Positions 1 to 8,535 are shown, counted from the stretch's first letter. The stretch is 64,000 bases of DNA from an uncultured Candidatus Melainabacteria bacterium (GCA_934718135.1 CAKUZW010000001.1:62001-126000), one strand, 5' to 3'. The notes: a model not told the origin generated them from the sequence alone. Translations and numbers: made by a program.

Positions 1-631
1 CAACAACAATTCCTTTAGTGATAACATTACCTGTAGCCAAGTTCTTTGATTTTTTGAAAATTGAAAGCAAAGAAAATTCTCTTAAATCTCTGCCATATAT
101 ATTTGGACCTTTTGGACCATTCAAGTCGATAATTCCTTTTACCGGACTTGCTTCTCCTATTTGGGGTTCCATACATATACTCATTCCGTTCTTTAGAATT
201 GCACAACCACCTTTATATGTCGGAGTGTAAGTTACTTTGTCTTTATCTTTATATTCTGAATAGGATGAGGCAAAACAATTTCCATTGCTATCTCCGCAAT
301 ACTTTGAAACTCTCATATATTTTTTCATAAACTTACCAACACTGTCATCATAAGTTGTTGGGTCAGAATCTTTATACATCATTGTTTCGAAAAAAGAAGT
401 CTTATTTTCTTCAACAGCCAAAGCATTTACAGCATTTTCAATCGTTCTTGTTTCCCTTGTAAACGCAGAACCAAACAACTTGTCTTGGTATTTAGTGACA
501 ATCATAGGCAAAACCAATGCCGCAATTACACCAACAATCAAAATAGCAATCAATACTTCCGTCAAGGTAAATGCTTTACTCTTATTAAAAGCGTTAAACA
601 TTGATTTCACGCCTTTATATTCAAAATTCAT
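1..631 (-). CDS. Type IV prepilin-like protein, 3' part cut by window edge
   Basis: Reading the minus strand from an ATG at 631 gives an open frame that runs off the window start, so the C-terminus is missing. A GAGGAG ribosome-binding site lies about 9 nt upstream of this ATG; an in-frame ATG at 601 is the alternative start. The N-terminus has a prepilin-type leader with A20-F21 as the likely processing site (SKAFTLTEVLIAILIVG), then a hydrophobic helix. Further on is IDLNGPKGPNIYGRD, the family's D-x-N-G...P-N-x-x-G-x-D signature. It should be an inner-membrane prepilin that is cleaved and assembled by a type IV pilus or type II secretion machine. It has no repeat-derived extension, unlike several relatives here, and carries T instead of A at position +4 of the mature end. 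The exact role (major pilin, minor pilin or pseudopilin) is unknown. Confidence 0.8.
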   Translation of the reverse strand, partial: MNFEYKGVKSMFNAFNKSKAFTLTEVLIAILIVGVIAALVLPMIVTKYQDKLFGSAFTRETRTIENAVNALAVEENKTSFFETMMYKDSDPTTYDDSVGKFMKKYMRVSKYCGDSNGNCFASSYSEYKDKDKVTYTPTYKGGCAILKNGMSICMEPQIGEASPVKGIIDLNGPKGPNIYGRDLREFSLLSIFKKSKNLATGNVITKGIVV

Positions 632-660
632 AAGAATTAACTCCTCGTTTTCATACTCTA

Positions 661-674
661 TATACTATAGTATA
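661..674. promoter_or_regulatory. 14-bp palindrome upstream of the edge prepilin
   Basis: TATACTATAGTATA is a perfect palindrome about 30 bp upstream of the prepilin start at 631. It may be an operator or simply an AT-rich -10 region. Only the symmetry is seen. Confidence 0.3.
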
Positions 675-780
675 ACATTTTTACCCCAGGTTTACAACTA
701 CCTCCGGAAAAATTATTAAGGGACAAGGAAATAGGTAAGTAAGGAAATAAGGGAATAGGTTCGTTACGGTTTTATTATTC

Positions 781-899
781 ATGTCATTGCGAACGGGTTT
801 TGAGAAATTATTTTTCAGATTAGACAACAATCTCCAGTGTCGCAATCCCAAACAAGGCTTGCAATTGTTTAATTTGTTATGGATTACGACGTCACTCTG
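781..899 (+). repeat. 119-bp direct repeat, copy 1
   Basis: This block starts ATGTCATTGCGAACGGG and matches 1151-1269 except for a few bases, for example AATTTGTTAT versus AATTCGTTAT. A diverged reverse-complement copy lies inside the prepilin gene at about 12150-12271. Confidence 0.85.
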
Positions 900-1150
900 T
901 ATTTTTGTCTGACACTTCACCTTGCCATAAACGTGACTCCGTGTCTGCCAAATATGTCCTGCGGACAGCCTATCGTTTTGGCAGACAGCTCCGCACTCTG
1001 CTCGGTTCGTTCTCGTAATGACATGATTTTGTGTTTGTAGATCCTTCGGGTTATCACCCTCAGGATGACGCCACATGTCATTGCGAGCGAATGCGAAGCA
1101 ATCCAGCTTATTTAATTGTCGGCTTGGTAAAACCGCCCTACTTATCCTTC

Positions 1151-1269
1151 ATGTCATTGCGAACGGGTTTTGAGAAATTATTTTTCAGATTAGACAACAA
1201 TCTCCAGTGTCGCAATCCCAAACAAGGCTTGCAATTGTTTAATTCGTTATGGATTACTACGTCACTCTG
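1151..1269 (+). repeat. 119-bp direct repeat, copy 2
   Basis: Near-identical copy of 781-899, offset by 370 bp. The two copies enclose the 1040-1070 hairpin unit and the 1077-1107 unit. Confidence 0.85.
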
Positions 1270-1295
1270 CTCGGTTCGTGTTCCTTGCAAGAACA

Positions 1296-1580
1296 TTACT
1301 TTATTTTTACAAGAGAATTTTTAATCAAATTGTAAAAATGTTCATCCATTGTAGAGTAATTTGTAAAATTCACAACGTATGGAAGATTGCTTTTATCAAA
1401 ATCATTTTTCAAATTTGAAATTATTTCTTCATAATTATCAGTTTTGACCATTATATCTAAGTCGGACAAATCAGTGAAATCGCCTTTGACTCTTGAGCCA
1501 TAGGCGTAAAACTCTCCGTTGTATTTGTCTAAAATATTTTTTATTATTTCAAACTCTTTATTCGTTATTCCAACTATCAT
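1296..1580 (-). CDS. MNT-type nucleotidyltransferase, antitoxin-like
   Basis: A small minimal-nucleotidyltransferase protein. It has the family signature G-S-R-x-x-G-x(5)-S-D-L-D (YGSRVKGDFTDLSDLDI), which supplies the nucleotide-binding loop and two metal-binding Asp residues. The start is taken as the ATG at 1580; an in-frame TTG at 1598 would add six residues. It overlaps the end of the upstream HEPN gene, so the two are probably translationally coupled. In known HEPN/MNT pairs the MNT protein neutralises the HEPN ribonuclease, in some cases by adding AMP residues. That pairing is inferred here from gene order and motifs. The third catalytic acidic residue is not obvious by eye. Confidence 0.8.
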   Translation of the reverse strand: MIVGITNKEFEIIKNILDKYNGEFYAYGSRVKGDFTDLSDLDIMVKTDNYEEIISNLKNDFDKSNLPYVVNFTNYSTMDEHFYNLIKNSLVKIK

Positions 1581-1983
1581 TTTCAAGTTTTCTTTCAATA
1601 TTAGTTATTAGAATATTTGTATCTTCAATAAATTGAGGAATTATTTCAATTAAAGCTCTTGATTTTTCTAAATTGTACTCATGTGCTGTATTATTGCGTT
1701 TTTCATAATACAATTTCCAGTGTTCCCAGTTTGGAATAAATTTGTAGCCTTGCATAAAACGGAAGGTATTATTTACAGTTAATTCTTCTTCCGTTTTCCC
1801 ATATATTTTTTTTAGAATTCGTTTCATTATTTTTCTTGCAATTTCAAGAGTGTATTCAAATCTTTTTATGCAAGAATCCTCAAGCATATCAACAAAATCA
1901 CAAGTTTTATTTTCTTCCAATACTTCCATACTTGATTTAAGAGTTTCAAAAGCTGATTTTAAATTTGTGATATCAATTTCCAT
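1558..1983 (-). CDS. HEPN-domain protein (HI0074-type), toxin-like
   Basis: A 141-residue, mostly helical protein matching the nucleotidyltransferase substrate-binding / HEPN family in length and layout. Its late segment RNNTAHEYN contains the R-x4-H motif that forms the RNase centre in active HEPN toxins. It is first in a two-gene minus-strand operon and overlaps the MNT gene at its 3' end. Family knowledge predicts a toxin-antitoxin or defence module, with HEPN as RNA-cutting toxin and MNT as antitoxin. The pair sits directly beside the repeat mosaic, so it may be part of a variable locus. The catalytic motif is seen; toxicity is inferred. Confidence 0.8.
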   Translation of the reverse strand: MEIDITNLKSAFETLKSSMEVLEENKTCDFVDMLEDSCIKRFEYTLEIARKIMKRILKKIYGKTEEELTVNNTFRFMQGYKFIPNWEHWKLYYEKRNNTAHEYNLEKSRALIEIIPQFIEDTNILITNIERKLENDSWNNE

Positions 1984-1992
1984 CTCTTACCC

Positions 1993-3594
1993 CTAATCAA
2001 ATAGTGCATTGATTTTGTCTGTGATATCTTGTGGGTCGATTTCGTTTGTAATTTTGTTTACATCTTGGGCAATTTGGTAAAGTTTAGCTGCTTCAATTTT
2101 ATCTCCGGTGATTGAGATTGAACGAGCCAAATTGAAGTGTGCTAAAGCATAATTCGGATTATACTCTACCGCTTTTTTGAACATATCAATCGCTTCTTTA
2201 ACACGTCCCAAATCATCAAGATAAATTACACCCAAATTGTTATATGCAATTGAATAAGTGTTGTCATATTGAATTGCATATTCATATTCTCTGATTGCTT
2301 CGTCTGTGTCGCCTTTGCCCCAATATAAAAATCCTAAGTTACAGTGGATTTTTGCATTCTGCGGGTCAAGGTCAAGTGCATTGCGATAAACTGCCAGTGC
2401 GTTGTCATAATCTTCTTTATCGTAAAAAGCACTACCTAAATTTACATAAATATCAATATCTTCAGGCGTTAAAAGATACGCACTTTGGTAAGATGTGATT
2501 GCCGCATCCAAATCTTGTTTTGCTTCTTGAAAAACAAAACCCAAAGTTTGATTTACTACACTCGTCCATTCCTTGCTTGGGTTTAGGGTTACTGCGGTTT
2601 GAAAGTGTGATACTGCTGCATCAATATCCCCTTTGACATACAAAATATTTGCTAAATTTGAATGAAATTCAGGCATATTTGGCATAATTTGGATAAGTTT
2701 TTGATAAATTTCAATCGCATTATCATAGTCGCCCAAATCTTCGTAAGCTTTGCACAAATGACGATATGCCGGAATATTCAAGCTGTCTAACCAAATTGCC
2801 ATTTTGTATTCGGTGATTGCGTTTTCAAATTGTCCCAAAGATGAATAAATATCTCCCAAAAGGCAATATAATGGTACAAATCCGGGAGCTTTATCAACTG
2901 CATCAATGTATGTGTCGATTGCACCGTCAAGTCCGTTTGATTGAACCTTGATATAGCCTTTCATCAATATTGGCATGAATTTGGCATAAGACAAGGTTTC
3001 TTTAACTTTTTTCATCGCTTCAATATCAAATGGAAGAGTTAGTGCTGACATTACGAACTCGTAAGCTGATTTGATTTTGTTTTTCAAAACTCTGAAAGAT
3101 GATACTTTGTATAAATTGTGCAACAGGTAATGTGCTCTTGAACTTGCGAACGGTTGATATTGAATAGCTTTTTTAACATTGATTTCTGCATCTAAAAATC
3201 TTGCTTTTTTCGTATATGTTTCAGCAAGCATATAGTATGCTTTAGCGTATTTCGGATTTTTTTTGATTGCGTTTTCAAAGTAGTTAATTGCTTTATCTAA
3301 ATCGCCTTTGTGGAATTGAGCAACCCCTATTTTGTAATAAATTTCATAAGAATCAATATATGATTCAAGTGCAATTTGGTATTCTGTTATTGCTTCATCA
3401 ATATATTGGCAAGATGAATAAATATCCAAGTGCCAAGCCAAATATAAATCGCCTAATCTGAGGTGTAAATCTGCATTTGTCGGGTCTTTTTGCAAGCCTA
3501 TTTGGCATAATTCAATTGCGGATTTAACATTTCCTGTTTTAATTTCTTTTTTTATTTTTTTATCCAGTGTTTTTGTATCATTTTTCATAGTCAT
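1993..3594 (-). CDS. Tetratricopeptide-repeat protein, 533 aa
   Basis: About a dozen TPR units run through most of the protein, such as AIEIYQKLIQIMPNMPEFHSN and AIREYEYAIQYDNTYSIAYN, each with the usual small-residue and Tyr/Pro positions. No signal peptide or membrane segment is visible, so it is likely a cytoplasmic scaffold for protein-protein contacts. The start ATG at 3594 is followed closely by another Met (MTMKNDTK). It lies just upstream of the HEPN/MNT pair on the same strand and may share a transcript. Two other TPR genes in this window (24822 and 61948) have a similar design. Its partner is unknown. Confidence 0.85.
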   Translation of the reverse strand: MTMKNDTKTLDKKIKKEIKTGNVKSAIELCQIGLQKDPTNADLHLRLGDLYLAWHLDIYSSCQYIDEAITEYQIALESYIDSYEIYYKIGVAQFHKGDLDKAINYFENAIKKNPKYAKAYYMLAETYTKKARFLDAEINVKKAIQYQPFASSRAHYLLHNLYKVSSFRVLKNKIKSAYEFVMSALTLPFDIEAMKKVKETLSYAKFMPILMKGYIKVQSNGLDGAIDTYIDAVDKAPGFVPLYCLLGDIYSSLGQFENAITEYKMAIWLDSLNIPAYRHLCKAYEDLGDYDNAIEIYQKLIQIMPNMPEFHSNLANILYVKGDIDAAVSHFQTAVTLNPSKEWTSVVNQTLGFVFQEAKQDLDAAITSYQSAYLLTPEDIDIYVNLGSAFYDKEDYDNALAVYRNALDLDPQNAKIHCNLGFLYWGKGDTDEAIREYEYAIQYDNTYSIAYNNLGVIYLDDLGRVKEAIDMFKKAVEYNPNYALAHFNLARSISITGDKIEAAKLYQIAQDVNKITNEIDPQDITDKINALFD

Positions 3595-3663
3595 ATAATA
3601 GCTCTTTACAATTTATTGTAATTAATTTTATATAAAAAAGCAAGTTAATTAAGAAATTTTGTG

Positions 3664-3687
3664 TATAATAGAACTAATTAGGAGGGG
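3664..3687 (+). promoter_or_regulatory. -10 hexamer and strong RBS for the synthase gene
   Basis: TATAAT at 3664-3669 is followed by AGGAGGGG at 3680-3687, about 10 nt before the ATG at 3698. No good -35 hexamer was found at the usual distance. Confidence 0.5.
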
Positions 3688-3697
3688 ACAGTAAAAT

Positions 3698-5008
3698 ATG
3701 ACAAACAACAGAATTTATTTTGTAGATGTAACAAATAGGGATGGTGTTCAAACATCACGTCTTGGACTTGCAAAGTTAGAAAAAACAGTTATCAATCTTA
3801 TGCTTGACGATATGGGAATTACTCAATCTGAATTTGGTTTCCCGACTACTCAGCACGAAATAAATTATTTGAACGGAAATCTGGATTTGGTTAAACGTAA
3901 CGCGATTAGAACAACCAAATTGTCAGGTTGGATGAGAGGGATTGCGTCTGATGTTGAATTATCATTCAAAAATGTTCCCGAACTTAAATATGTAAATCTA
4001 TCACAATCCACATCTGAACAGATGATTTATGGAAAATATCTGGGCAAAAAAACTCCTGATGATATTATCAAGATGACGAAAGATGCCGTTGAATGTGCAA
4101 TTGATAAAGGGGCAAAAATTATCGGTGTTAATGCTGAAGATGCTTCTCGTAGTGATATTGAATTTTTGATTAAATACGCTAAAGAGGCTAAAAAATCAGG
4201 TGCTCACAGGTTTAGATATTGCGATACTTTGGGTTTTGAAGACCCGCAAACGACTTATAACAGAATTTATAAAATTGCAAAAGAAACGCAAATGCCGATT
4301 GAACTCCATTATCACAATGATTTGGGAATGGCAACGGCATGTTCTGTAATGGGTGCAAGAGCCGCAATTGACGCCGGTGTTGATGCATACATAAATACTG
4401 CAATTAACGGAATGGGCGAAAGAGCCGGTAATGCGGATTTGGTTTCATGTCTTTTGGCGTGTTTAAAATCTGCAGGATTTAAGGGTAAATATCAAGTGGA
4501 TGAAAATATTAAACTTGATAGAGCTTGGCATTTGGCAAAATATACCGCTTACGCTTTTGGTGTCGCTATTCCAATAAATCAACCTGCTGTTGGAGATAAT
4601 GCTTTTGCTCACGAATCAGGAATTCATGCTGACGGAGCTTTGAAAGATAGAAGAAATTATGAACTTTATGATTTTGAAGAATTAGGTCGAGGAGAGCCGG
4701 AAATCATTGAAACCGGTAGAATGATTACAACAGGTGAATATGGTGGAATTAAAGGTTTCCGTAATGTTTATAATAATTTGGAAATTGAATTTAAAGATGA
4801 GCACGAAGCAAGAAATATTCTAGAGCTTGCGAGATATGCTAACGTTCATACTCAAAAACCTTTGACGACAAGTGAATTGAGATTTATATACTATTATCCT
4901 GATATTGCGGCTAAGATTATGACGGTATCTCCGTATTATGAGCCTATTGGTGCAATTAAAGAACGTGTAGATGCTGAGATTGCAAATCCTCCACAAAGAG
5001 TTATTTAG
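3698..5008 (+). CDS. Homocitrate/isopropylmalate synthase-family enzyme, possibly Re-citrate synthase
   Basis: A 436-residue HMGL-like acyltransferase that joins acetyl-CoA to a 2-oxo acid. Visible motifs are DVTNRDGVQTSR (metal and substrate site at the N-terminus), HYHNDLGMATA (metal-binding His pair), NGMGERAGNADL, and HESGIHADG in the second half. It is longer than NifV-type homocitrate synthases and lacks the roughly 100-residue leucine regulatory domain of LeuA. The opening DVTNRDGVQTSRLGLAKLEKT and the phrase GVNAEDASRSD resemble, from memory, Re-citrate synthases of anaerobes. A Re-citrate synthase would make citrate from oxaloacetate for glutamate synthesis. Homocitrate synthase is the main alternative. 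It is a single gene with a convergent terminator downstream. Confidence 0.75.
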   Translation: MTNNRIYFVDVTNRDGVQTSRLGLAKLEKTVINLMLDDMGITQSEFGFPTTQHEINYLNGNLDLVKRNAIRTTKLSGWMRGIASDVELSFKNVPELKYVNLSQSTSEQMIYGKYLGKKTPDDIIKMTKDAVECAIDKGAKIIGVNAEDASRSDIEFLIKYAKEAKKSGAHRFRYCDTLGFEDPQTTYNRIYKIAKETQMPIELHYHNDLGMATACSVMGARAAIDAGVDAYINTAINGMGERAGNADLVSCLLACLKSAGFKGKYQVDENIKLDRAWHLAKYTAYAFGVAIPINQPAVGDNAFAHESGIHADGALKDRRNYELYDFEELGRGEPEIIETGRMITTGEYGGIKGFRNVYNNLEIEFKDEHEARNILELARYANVHTQKPLTTSELRFIYYYPDIAAKIMTVSPYYEPIGAIKERVDAEIANPPQRVI

Positions 5009-5025
5009 TTTAAATTTTAAATTGA

Positions 5026-5070
5026 TTAAAAACAAGAGAGGCAGAAGTTTAATAACTTCCGCCTCTTCTT
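5026..5070. terminator. Shared hairpin terminator between convergent genes
   Basis: The stem AGAGGC-x-GAAGTT / AACTTC-x-GCCTCT has a TAAT loop. On the minus strand it is followed by TTGTTTTT, a good terminator for the gene at 5093. The plus-strand tail is weaker. Confidence 0.7.
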
Positions 5071-5092
5071 GGACTTATAGTGTATTTAATTT

Positions 5093-5953
5093 TTACTTTT
5101 TATATTTGGCAAGTAAGTTTGTATTTCCGTCATCAGTTTGAACTTCTGTTTTTTGAGGTTCAACTGTTTGAGGTTTAACTTCTTCTTTATTTTCTTCTTT
5201 TACTGCTTGATTGTCTTTATTTTCAGGTTGTTTGTTTTCTGGAGTTTTAGTTGCACTCATTTCGTTCATTTTCTTTTCAACTTTGTCTGCTAAAGGAGTT
5301 GCGATGAACGGAACTAACATACGTTTACCAACGATAGTTGCGGCTGCAAGTGATGTCAAACCGCCAAATGCATCTTTAACATTTTCACGGATTTTGTTGA
5401 ATTCTTGAGTGAATTGCATGCCGTTGATATCTTCGTAACTAGGTTTGCCTTTGATAAGTTGATGATATGTTTTCTTGATTGGTCTATCGAACATTTTACC
5501 GAAGAATTTATCAAACATTTTAGTTTGACAAACTTTGTGTGATACGGTGAAGAACATCAAGATTTGGAAGCCAATCATCAATAAACCGTTAGTCAAGTCT
5601 AATGCTGCAACGAATTTACGTTTGTCATCAGGGATATCTTTGTTGTTCATACTTTGAGTTACATATAAATAACATCCCAAACCGTCTTTAGCAACGATTG
5701 ATGCTACACCCAAACCGTCAATATATTTTCTGTTGTTATTGAAAACGTTAGTTCCTGCTTTTTTAACAAATCCTCTTTCTGAAAACCAATTTACTGCTTT
5801 CATAATCGGAGCTAATACAGGATTGATTTTATTTGCTTTTGGAACTTCACTGCTTACGGTTGTAGCAATAGGAGCTTCACTTCTGTCAACTACTCTCGTT
5901 ATCTTTCTTGCGGTTGTTTCCATAATTGGAGCTGTGATTCTACTGATAGTCAT
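5093..5953 (-). CDS. Unknown membrane-associated protein, 286 aa
   Basis: I do not recognise this protein. It has a Ser/Thr/Lys-rich start, a hydrophobic stretch near residues 142-158 (GLLMIGFQILMFFTVS), a second short hydrophobic segment with TSLAAATIVG near residue 205, and a C-terminal tail of about 60 residues rich in Lys, Glu and Gln. The start ATG at 5951-5953 overlaps the TAA stop of the upstream gene by one base (TAATG), so the two genes are translationally coupled. The partner also has a short N-terminal motif and a membrane segment near its C-terminus. I infer that they form a complex at the membrane. No enzymatic motif is seen. Confidence 0.7.
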   Translation of the reverse strand: MTISRITAPIMETTARKITRVVDRSEAPIATTVSSEVPKANKINPVLAPIMKAVNWFSERGFVKKAGTNVFNNNRKYIDGLGVASIVAKDGLGCYLYVTQSMNNKDIPDDKRKFVAALDLTNGLLMIGFQILMFFTVSHKVCQTKMFDKFFGKMFDRPIKKTYHQLIKGKPSYEDINGMQFTQEFNKIRENVKDAFGGLTSLAAATIVGKRMLVPFIATPLADKVEKKMNEMSATKTPENKQPENKDNQAVKEENKEEVKPQTVEPQKTEVQTDDGNTNLLAKYKK

Positions 5954-7566
5954 TATTTCACCTCCACTTTCTTATCTTGGTCTTGTGGTTTTTCTTCTTT
6001 CTTTGATAAGTTCGGGAATGCTAAATCCATAAACCAAGGATAAATTTTGTTCAACATCCAACAAGTTACAGGTAAGATTGCAAGAGATACAGCTAGCCCT
6101 GTCCAACGTTTAGAACCGTCAATGTTAGATTTAACGTGTTTTTTCAATTGGTCGGCAATACAACCTGAAATTGAACCTGCTTTTTGTTTCAATCTTACTG
6201 CAAGAGATTCACTGTATTCTGCTGTTTCTTTAATTTCATTGTCTTGCAAACCTCTTGCTCTAAGTTCTTGTAATACACTATTTCTTGATGTTTTAATTTT
6301 TTCATCAATAATAGCTTGGGCTTCTTTTACTGTTATGCCTGAACCGTTTATTCTATCTCTGATACCTGTCAATGTTGAAATTACTTCATCAATTGAATTG
6401 GTACGTTTGTAGATAGCTTGGTTAACGTGTTCAATTATTTCTTGGGTTGATTTTTTGCTTGCTACCACATTTATGTTATCAAGCATACTTTCAATCTTCT
6501 TATTTAGAATTCTTACTGCTGCTGCATCTTTGCTTGTGTTTCTGTTTTTCAAGTCTTTAACGATTTTAATCAATTCATCATTTACAGCCTTTTTAGAAGG
6601 TTCATTTTTTGATTCAGCTTTTAATTCTGAGATAATTGTATTAAATTCTTTGTTTAATTCTTTTGGATTGAATTCTACAGTGGTTGTTCCGAATTCGGAT
6701 GTATTGTAAGATTCTTTGATTTTGCTATTAACTCTTTCTAAGATTTTTCTTGATTCTTCCGGATGATTGTGATAGAAAATACTTCTTTCAAGTTTTTTCG
6801 GAAGTTTGATATCAATAGCATTTAATTTTTGTTTTTCTTCATCTTTAATAATTTGGTCTAAAGTTTCTGTGAACAAGTTGTTAAAATCAGTTTCTGACAT
6901 TGGCATTTTGCTAACAACTGTTTTCCCGTTTTTGAGTTCTGTTCTATCGAAAATGATTTGGTCATTTGAAATCATTTCTTTTAAAGCATTCGCTTTTTCT
7001 TTTTGGAAATTTTTAACTTCTTTAGCTAATTCGTCTTTTGATAATGTTTTGCCTGCGAATTTTTCTTTAACTACTTTTTTAGCATAGTTATCAGAAGGGA
7101 ACAATGTTGCATTGTATTTTTGACCAAAGTAACCGATATCAGACATCCAACGGATTAAGTCATTGAACGGTTTAACAATTGCACATTGAGTACCAACTGC
7201 TAAAACTGCTGAAACCGGTTGACGCCAAGCTGTATATGTTCTTGTATCTTCATCCGTATCAGACATTGGGTTAAATTTGATGAATACAGGAGCAATCAAA
7301 CCTGTACCAACTGCGTTAATCAATTGGTTTTGAATTTCTCCCATTCCTTCATGCATTTTAACCATTCGTTTTGCAGATTTAGGCATGATACCCAATAAAA
7401 TATCTTTTAATGGCTTAACCGTTTTTGCAACTGTTTCTGTTCCACCTGTAAAAGATGTTGTATCTTTTATCTCTCCAAGGTAAATTCTATTACCAATCGG
7501 TTTACTAACCTTAAATCTGGATGATGGGGCTGCATCAAAGTTACTTTTAATCTTTTCAATACCCAT
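5953..7566 (-). CDS. Unknown large helical protein with C-terminal membrane segment
   Basis: A protein of about 537 residues of unknown function. The start is the ATG at 7566, with AGGTG six bases upstream; an in-frame GTG at 7575 is possible. The N-terminus has SSRFKVSKPIGN and TTSFTGG. The middle (about residues 165-470) is charged, Lys/Glu-rich and probably coiled-coil. A hydrophobic helix (GLAVSLAILPVTCWMLNKIY) lies near residue 495, before a Lys/Glu-rich tail. It overlaps the downstream unknown gene by one base. A likely role is a membrane-tethered structural or scaffold protein, but this is a guess from shape only. Confidence 0.7.
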   Translation of the reverse strand: MGIEKIKSNFDAAPSSRFKVSKPIGNRIYLGEIKDTTSFTGGTETVAKTVKPLKDILLGIMPKSAKRMVKMHEGMGEIQNQLINAVGTGLIAPVFIKFNPMSDTDEDTRTYTAWRQPVSAVLAVGTQCAIVKPFNDLIRWMSDIGYFGQKYNATLFPSDNYAKKVVKEKFAGKTLSKDELAKEVKNFQKEKANALKEMISNDQIIFDRTELKNGKTVVSKMPMSETDFNNLFTETLDQIIKDEEKQKLNAIDIKLPKKLERSIFYHNHPEESRKILERVNSKIKESYNTSEFGTTTVEFNPKELNKEFNTIISELKAESKNEPSKKAVNDELIKIVKDLKNRNTSKDAAAVRILNKKIESMLDNINVVASKKSTQEIIEHVNQAIYKRTNSIDEVISTLTGIRDRINGSGITVKEAQAIIDEKIKTSRNSVLQELRARGLQDNEIKETAEYSESLAVRLKQKAGSISGCIADQLKKHVKSNIDGSKRWTGLAVSLAILPVTCWMLNKIYPWFMDLAFPNLSKKEEKPQDQDKKVEVK

Positions 7567-7722
7567 ATTGTACACCTACTAAGTCCTTCTATTTATATAG
7601 AGTGTTAAACAAGAAAAAAATTGCTAAAATTTTACCAATTGTAAATAAATATTAACATTTCTTTTTGTTTGCTCTTTATCTTGAGCAGAATCCCTTTTTG
7701 TTGTAAAAATTCCTCTACCCCA

Positions 7723-7757
7723 AAAAATGTTTCTGCGATTAACACAGAAACATTTTT
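7723..7757 (-). terminator. Terminator of the thioredoxin gene
   Basis: AAAAATGTTTCTG and CAGAAACATTTTT form a 13-bp stem with a 9-nt loop, about 45 bp past the minus-strand stop at 7804, with a T-run on that strand. Confidence 0.75.
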
Positions 7758-7803
7758 ATTATACAAAACACATATTTAAATTAAAAGTAATATGTAACAA
7801 ATA

Positions 7804-8397
7804 TTAATGTTTTTTATCTAATAGCTTTCTAATTCTCAAAAATCTATCCAATTCTCCTCTCAATTTTTTTATATCTCCGAAGTAAGCGTTAGATAATAAA
7901 ACTCTGTTGTCATATTTCGGGTCAATAAGATAAACTGTTGGAAATCCTGTAATACCAATTTCTTTTACAAGTTTTTCATATTTAGGATCTTCAACATTAA
8001 TTTTTGAGAAATTGTAATCATCTTCGTAGATTTTTGATATTTCTTGGTAAATTGGCATGAATTTTATGCAATAATGACACCAATCTGCATAGAATAAGAC
8101 CATAATAGGCTTTTTAGCTTTGATAGCTTTTTCGTAATTGATACCGATTTTGTATTCAGACGGTTTTTTTGTTGGTTCTTCTTGCGGTTGATTTTTTGCG
8201 TTTTCGACAGTTGGAGCTCCGCTGATATCCGGCATGTCTTCTTGTTGTGTCATTCCTTTTTTGATTTGTTGCATTTGAGCGTATTCAAATCCGCAAACTG
8301 AACAAATTACAATTACAAAAATTACTGCCGCAATAATAGCAACATTCTTTTTGTTAATTTTTTGCAATTTTTCTTTTAAATTTTCTTTAAATCCCAT
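7804..8397 (-). CDS. Membrane-anchored thioredoxin-like protein
   Basis: A 197-residue protein with a short cytoplasmic start, one membrane helix (about residues 18-38, VAIIAAVIFVIVICSVCGF), a Gln/Glu/Pro-rich linker, and a thioredoxin fold from about residue 85. The active site is ADWCHYC, a CxxC pair in the usual place after the first strand. The cis-Pro is in GFPTVYLID. The fold would face the periplasm and carry out disulfide exchange, for example keeping cysteines reduced or helping fold exported proteins. Many prepilins in this window have several cysteines and are possible clients (inference). AGGAGAGAG lies just upstream of the start. It is a single gene with its own terminator. Confidence 0.85.
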   Translation of the reverse strand: MGFKENLKEKLQKINKKNVAIIAAVIFVIVICSVCGFEYAQMQQIKKGMTQQEDMPDISGAPTVENAKNQPQEEPTKKPSEYKIGINYEKAIKAKKPIMVLFYADWCHYCIKFMPIYQEISKIYEDDYNFSKINVEDPKYEKLVKEIGITGFPTVYLIDPKYDNRVLLSNAYFGDIKKLRGELDRFLRIRKLLDKKH

Positions 8398-8509
8398 TTC
8401 TCTCTCCTTTATTTCTAACCTTGATTATATTACGAAAATCAGGACAGGAAGGTTATTTTACATAATTTAACAAAATTTCTTCTTAATATTTAGTAACATG
8501 AAGTAACTA

Positions 8510-8535
8510 TTAGTATATAAATGGGTATATACTAA
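8510..8535. promoter_or_regulatory. Inverted repeat upstream of the sigma gene
   Basis: TTAGTATATA and TATATACTAA form perfect 10-bp arms around a 6-nt spacer, with a further GTATATAC immediately after. It lies about 105 bp before the sigma-factor start, so it may be an operator or promoter element. Confidence 0.4.

Larger units (their letters stand above)
632..1295. repeat. Gene-free mosaic of dispersed repeats
   Basis: No convincing gene lies here; the open frames are read-throughs of repeat units. From left to right: a copy of the short pyrimidine-rich repeat in reverse orientation (about 716-774), a roughly 119-bp unit at 781-899 repeated at 1151-1269, a CCTTCGGGTT...ACCCTCAGG hairpin unit at 1040-1070, and a unit at 1077-1107 containing GCGAATGCGAAGCAATCCAG. 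All these units recur elsewhere in the window, including inside prepilin genes at 12-16 kb and 27.8 kb. Confidence 0.8.

Noticed and set aside
681..1076. Open frame of 131 codons on the minus strand
   Set aside because: It is a read-through of the repeat mosaic; its translation repeats the repeat-coded stretches seen in prepilin leaders and has no pilin signal or start context.
781..1269. Tandem repeat considered as a CRISPR array
   Set aside because: Only two long copies, 370 bp apart, with non-spacer-like sequence between and no cas genes.
4212..4403. Antisense frames within the synthase and other large genes
   Set aside because: They are shadows in other frames of well-supported genes.
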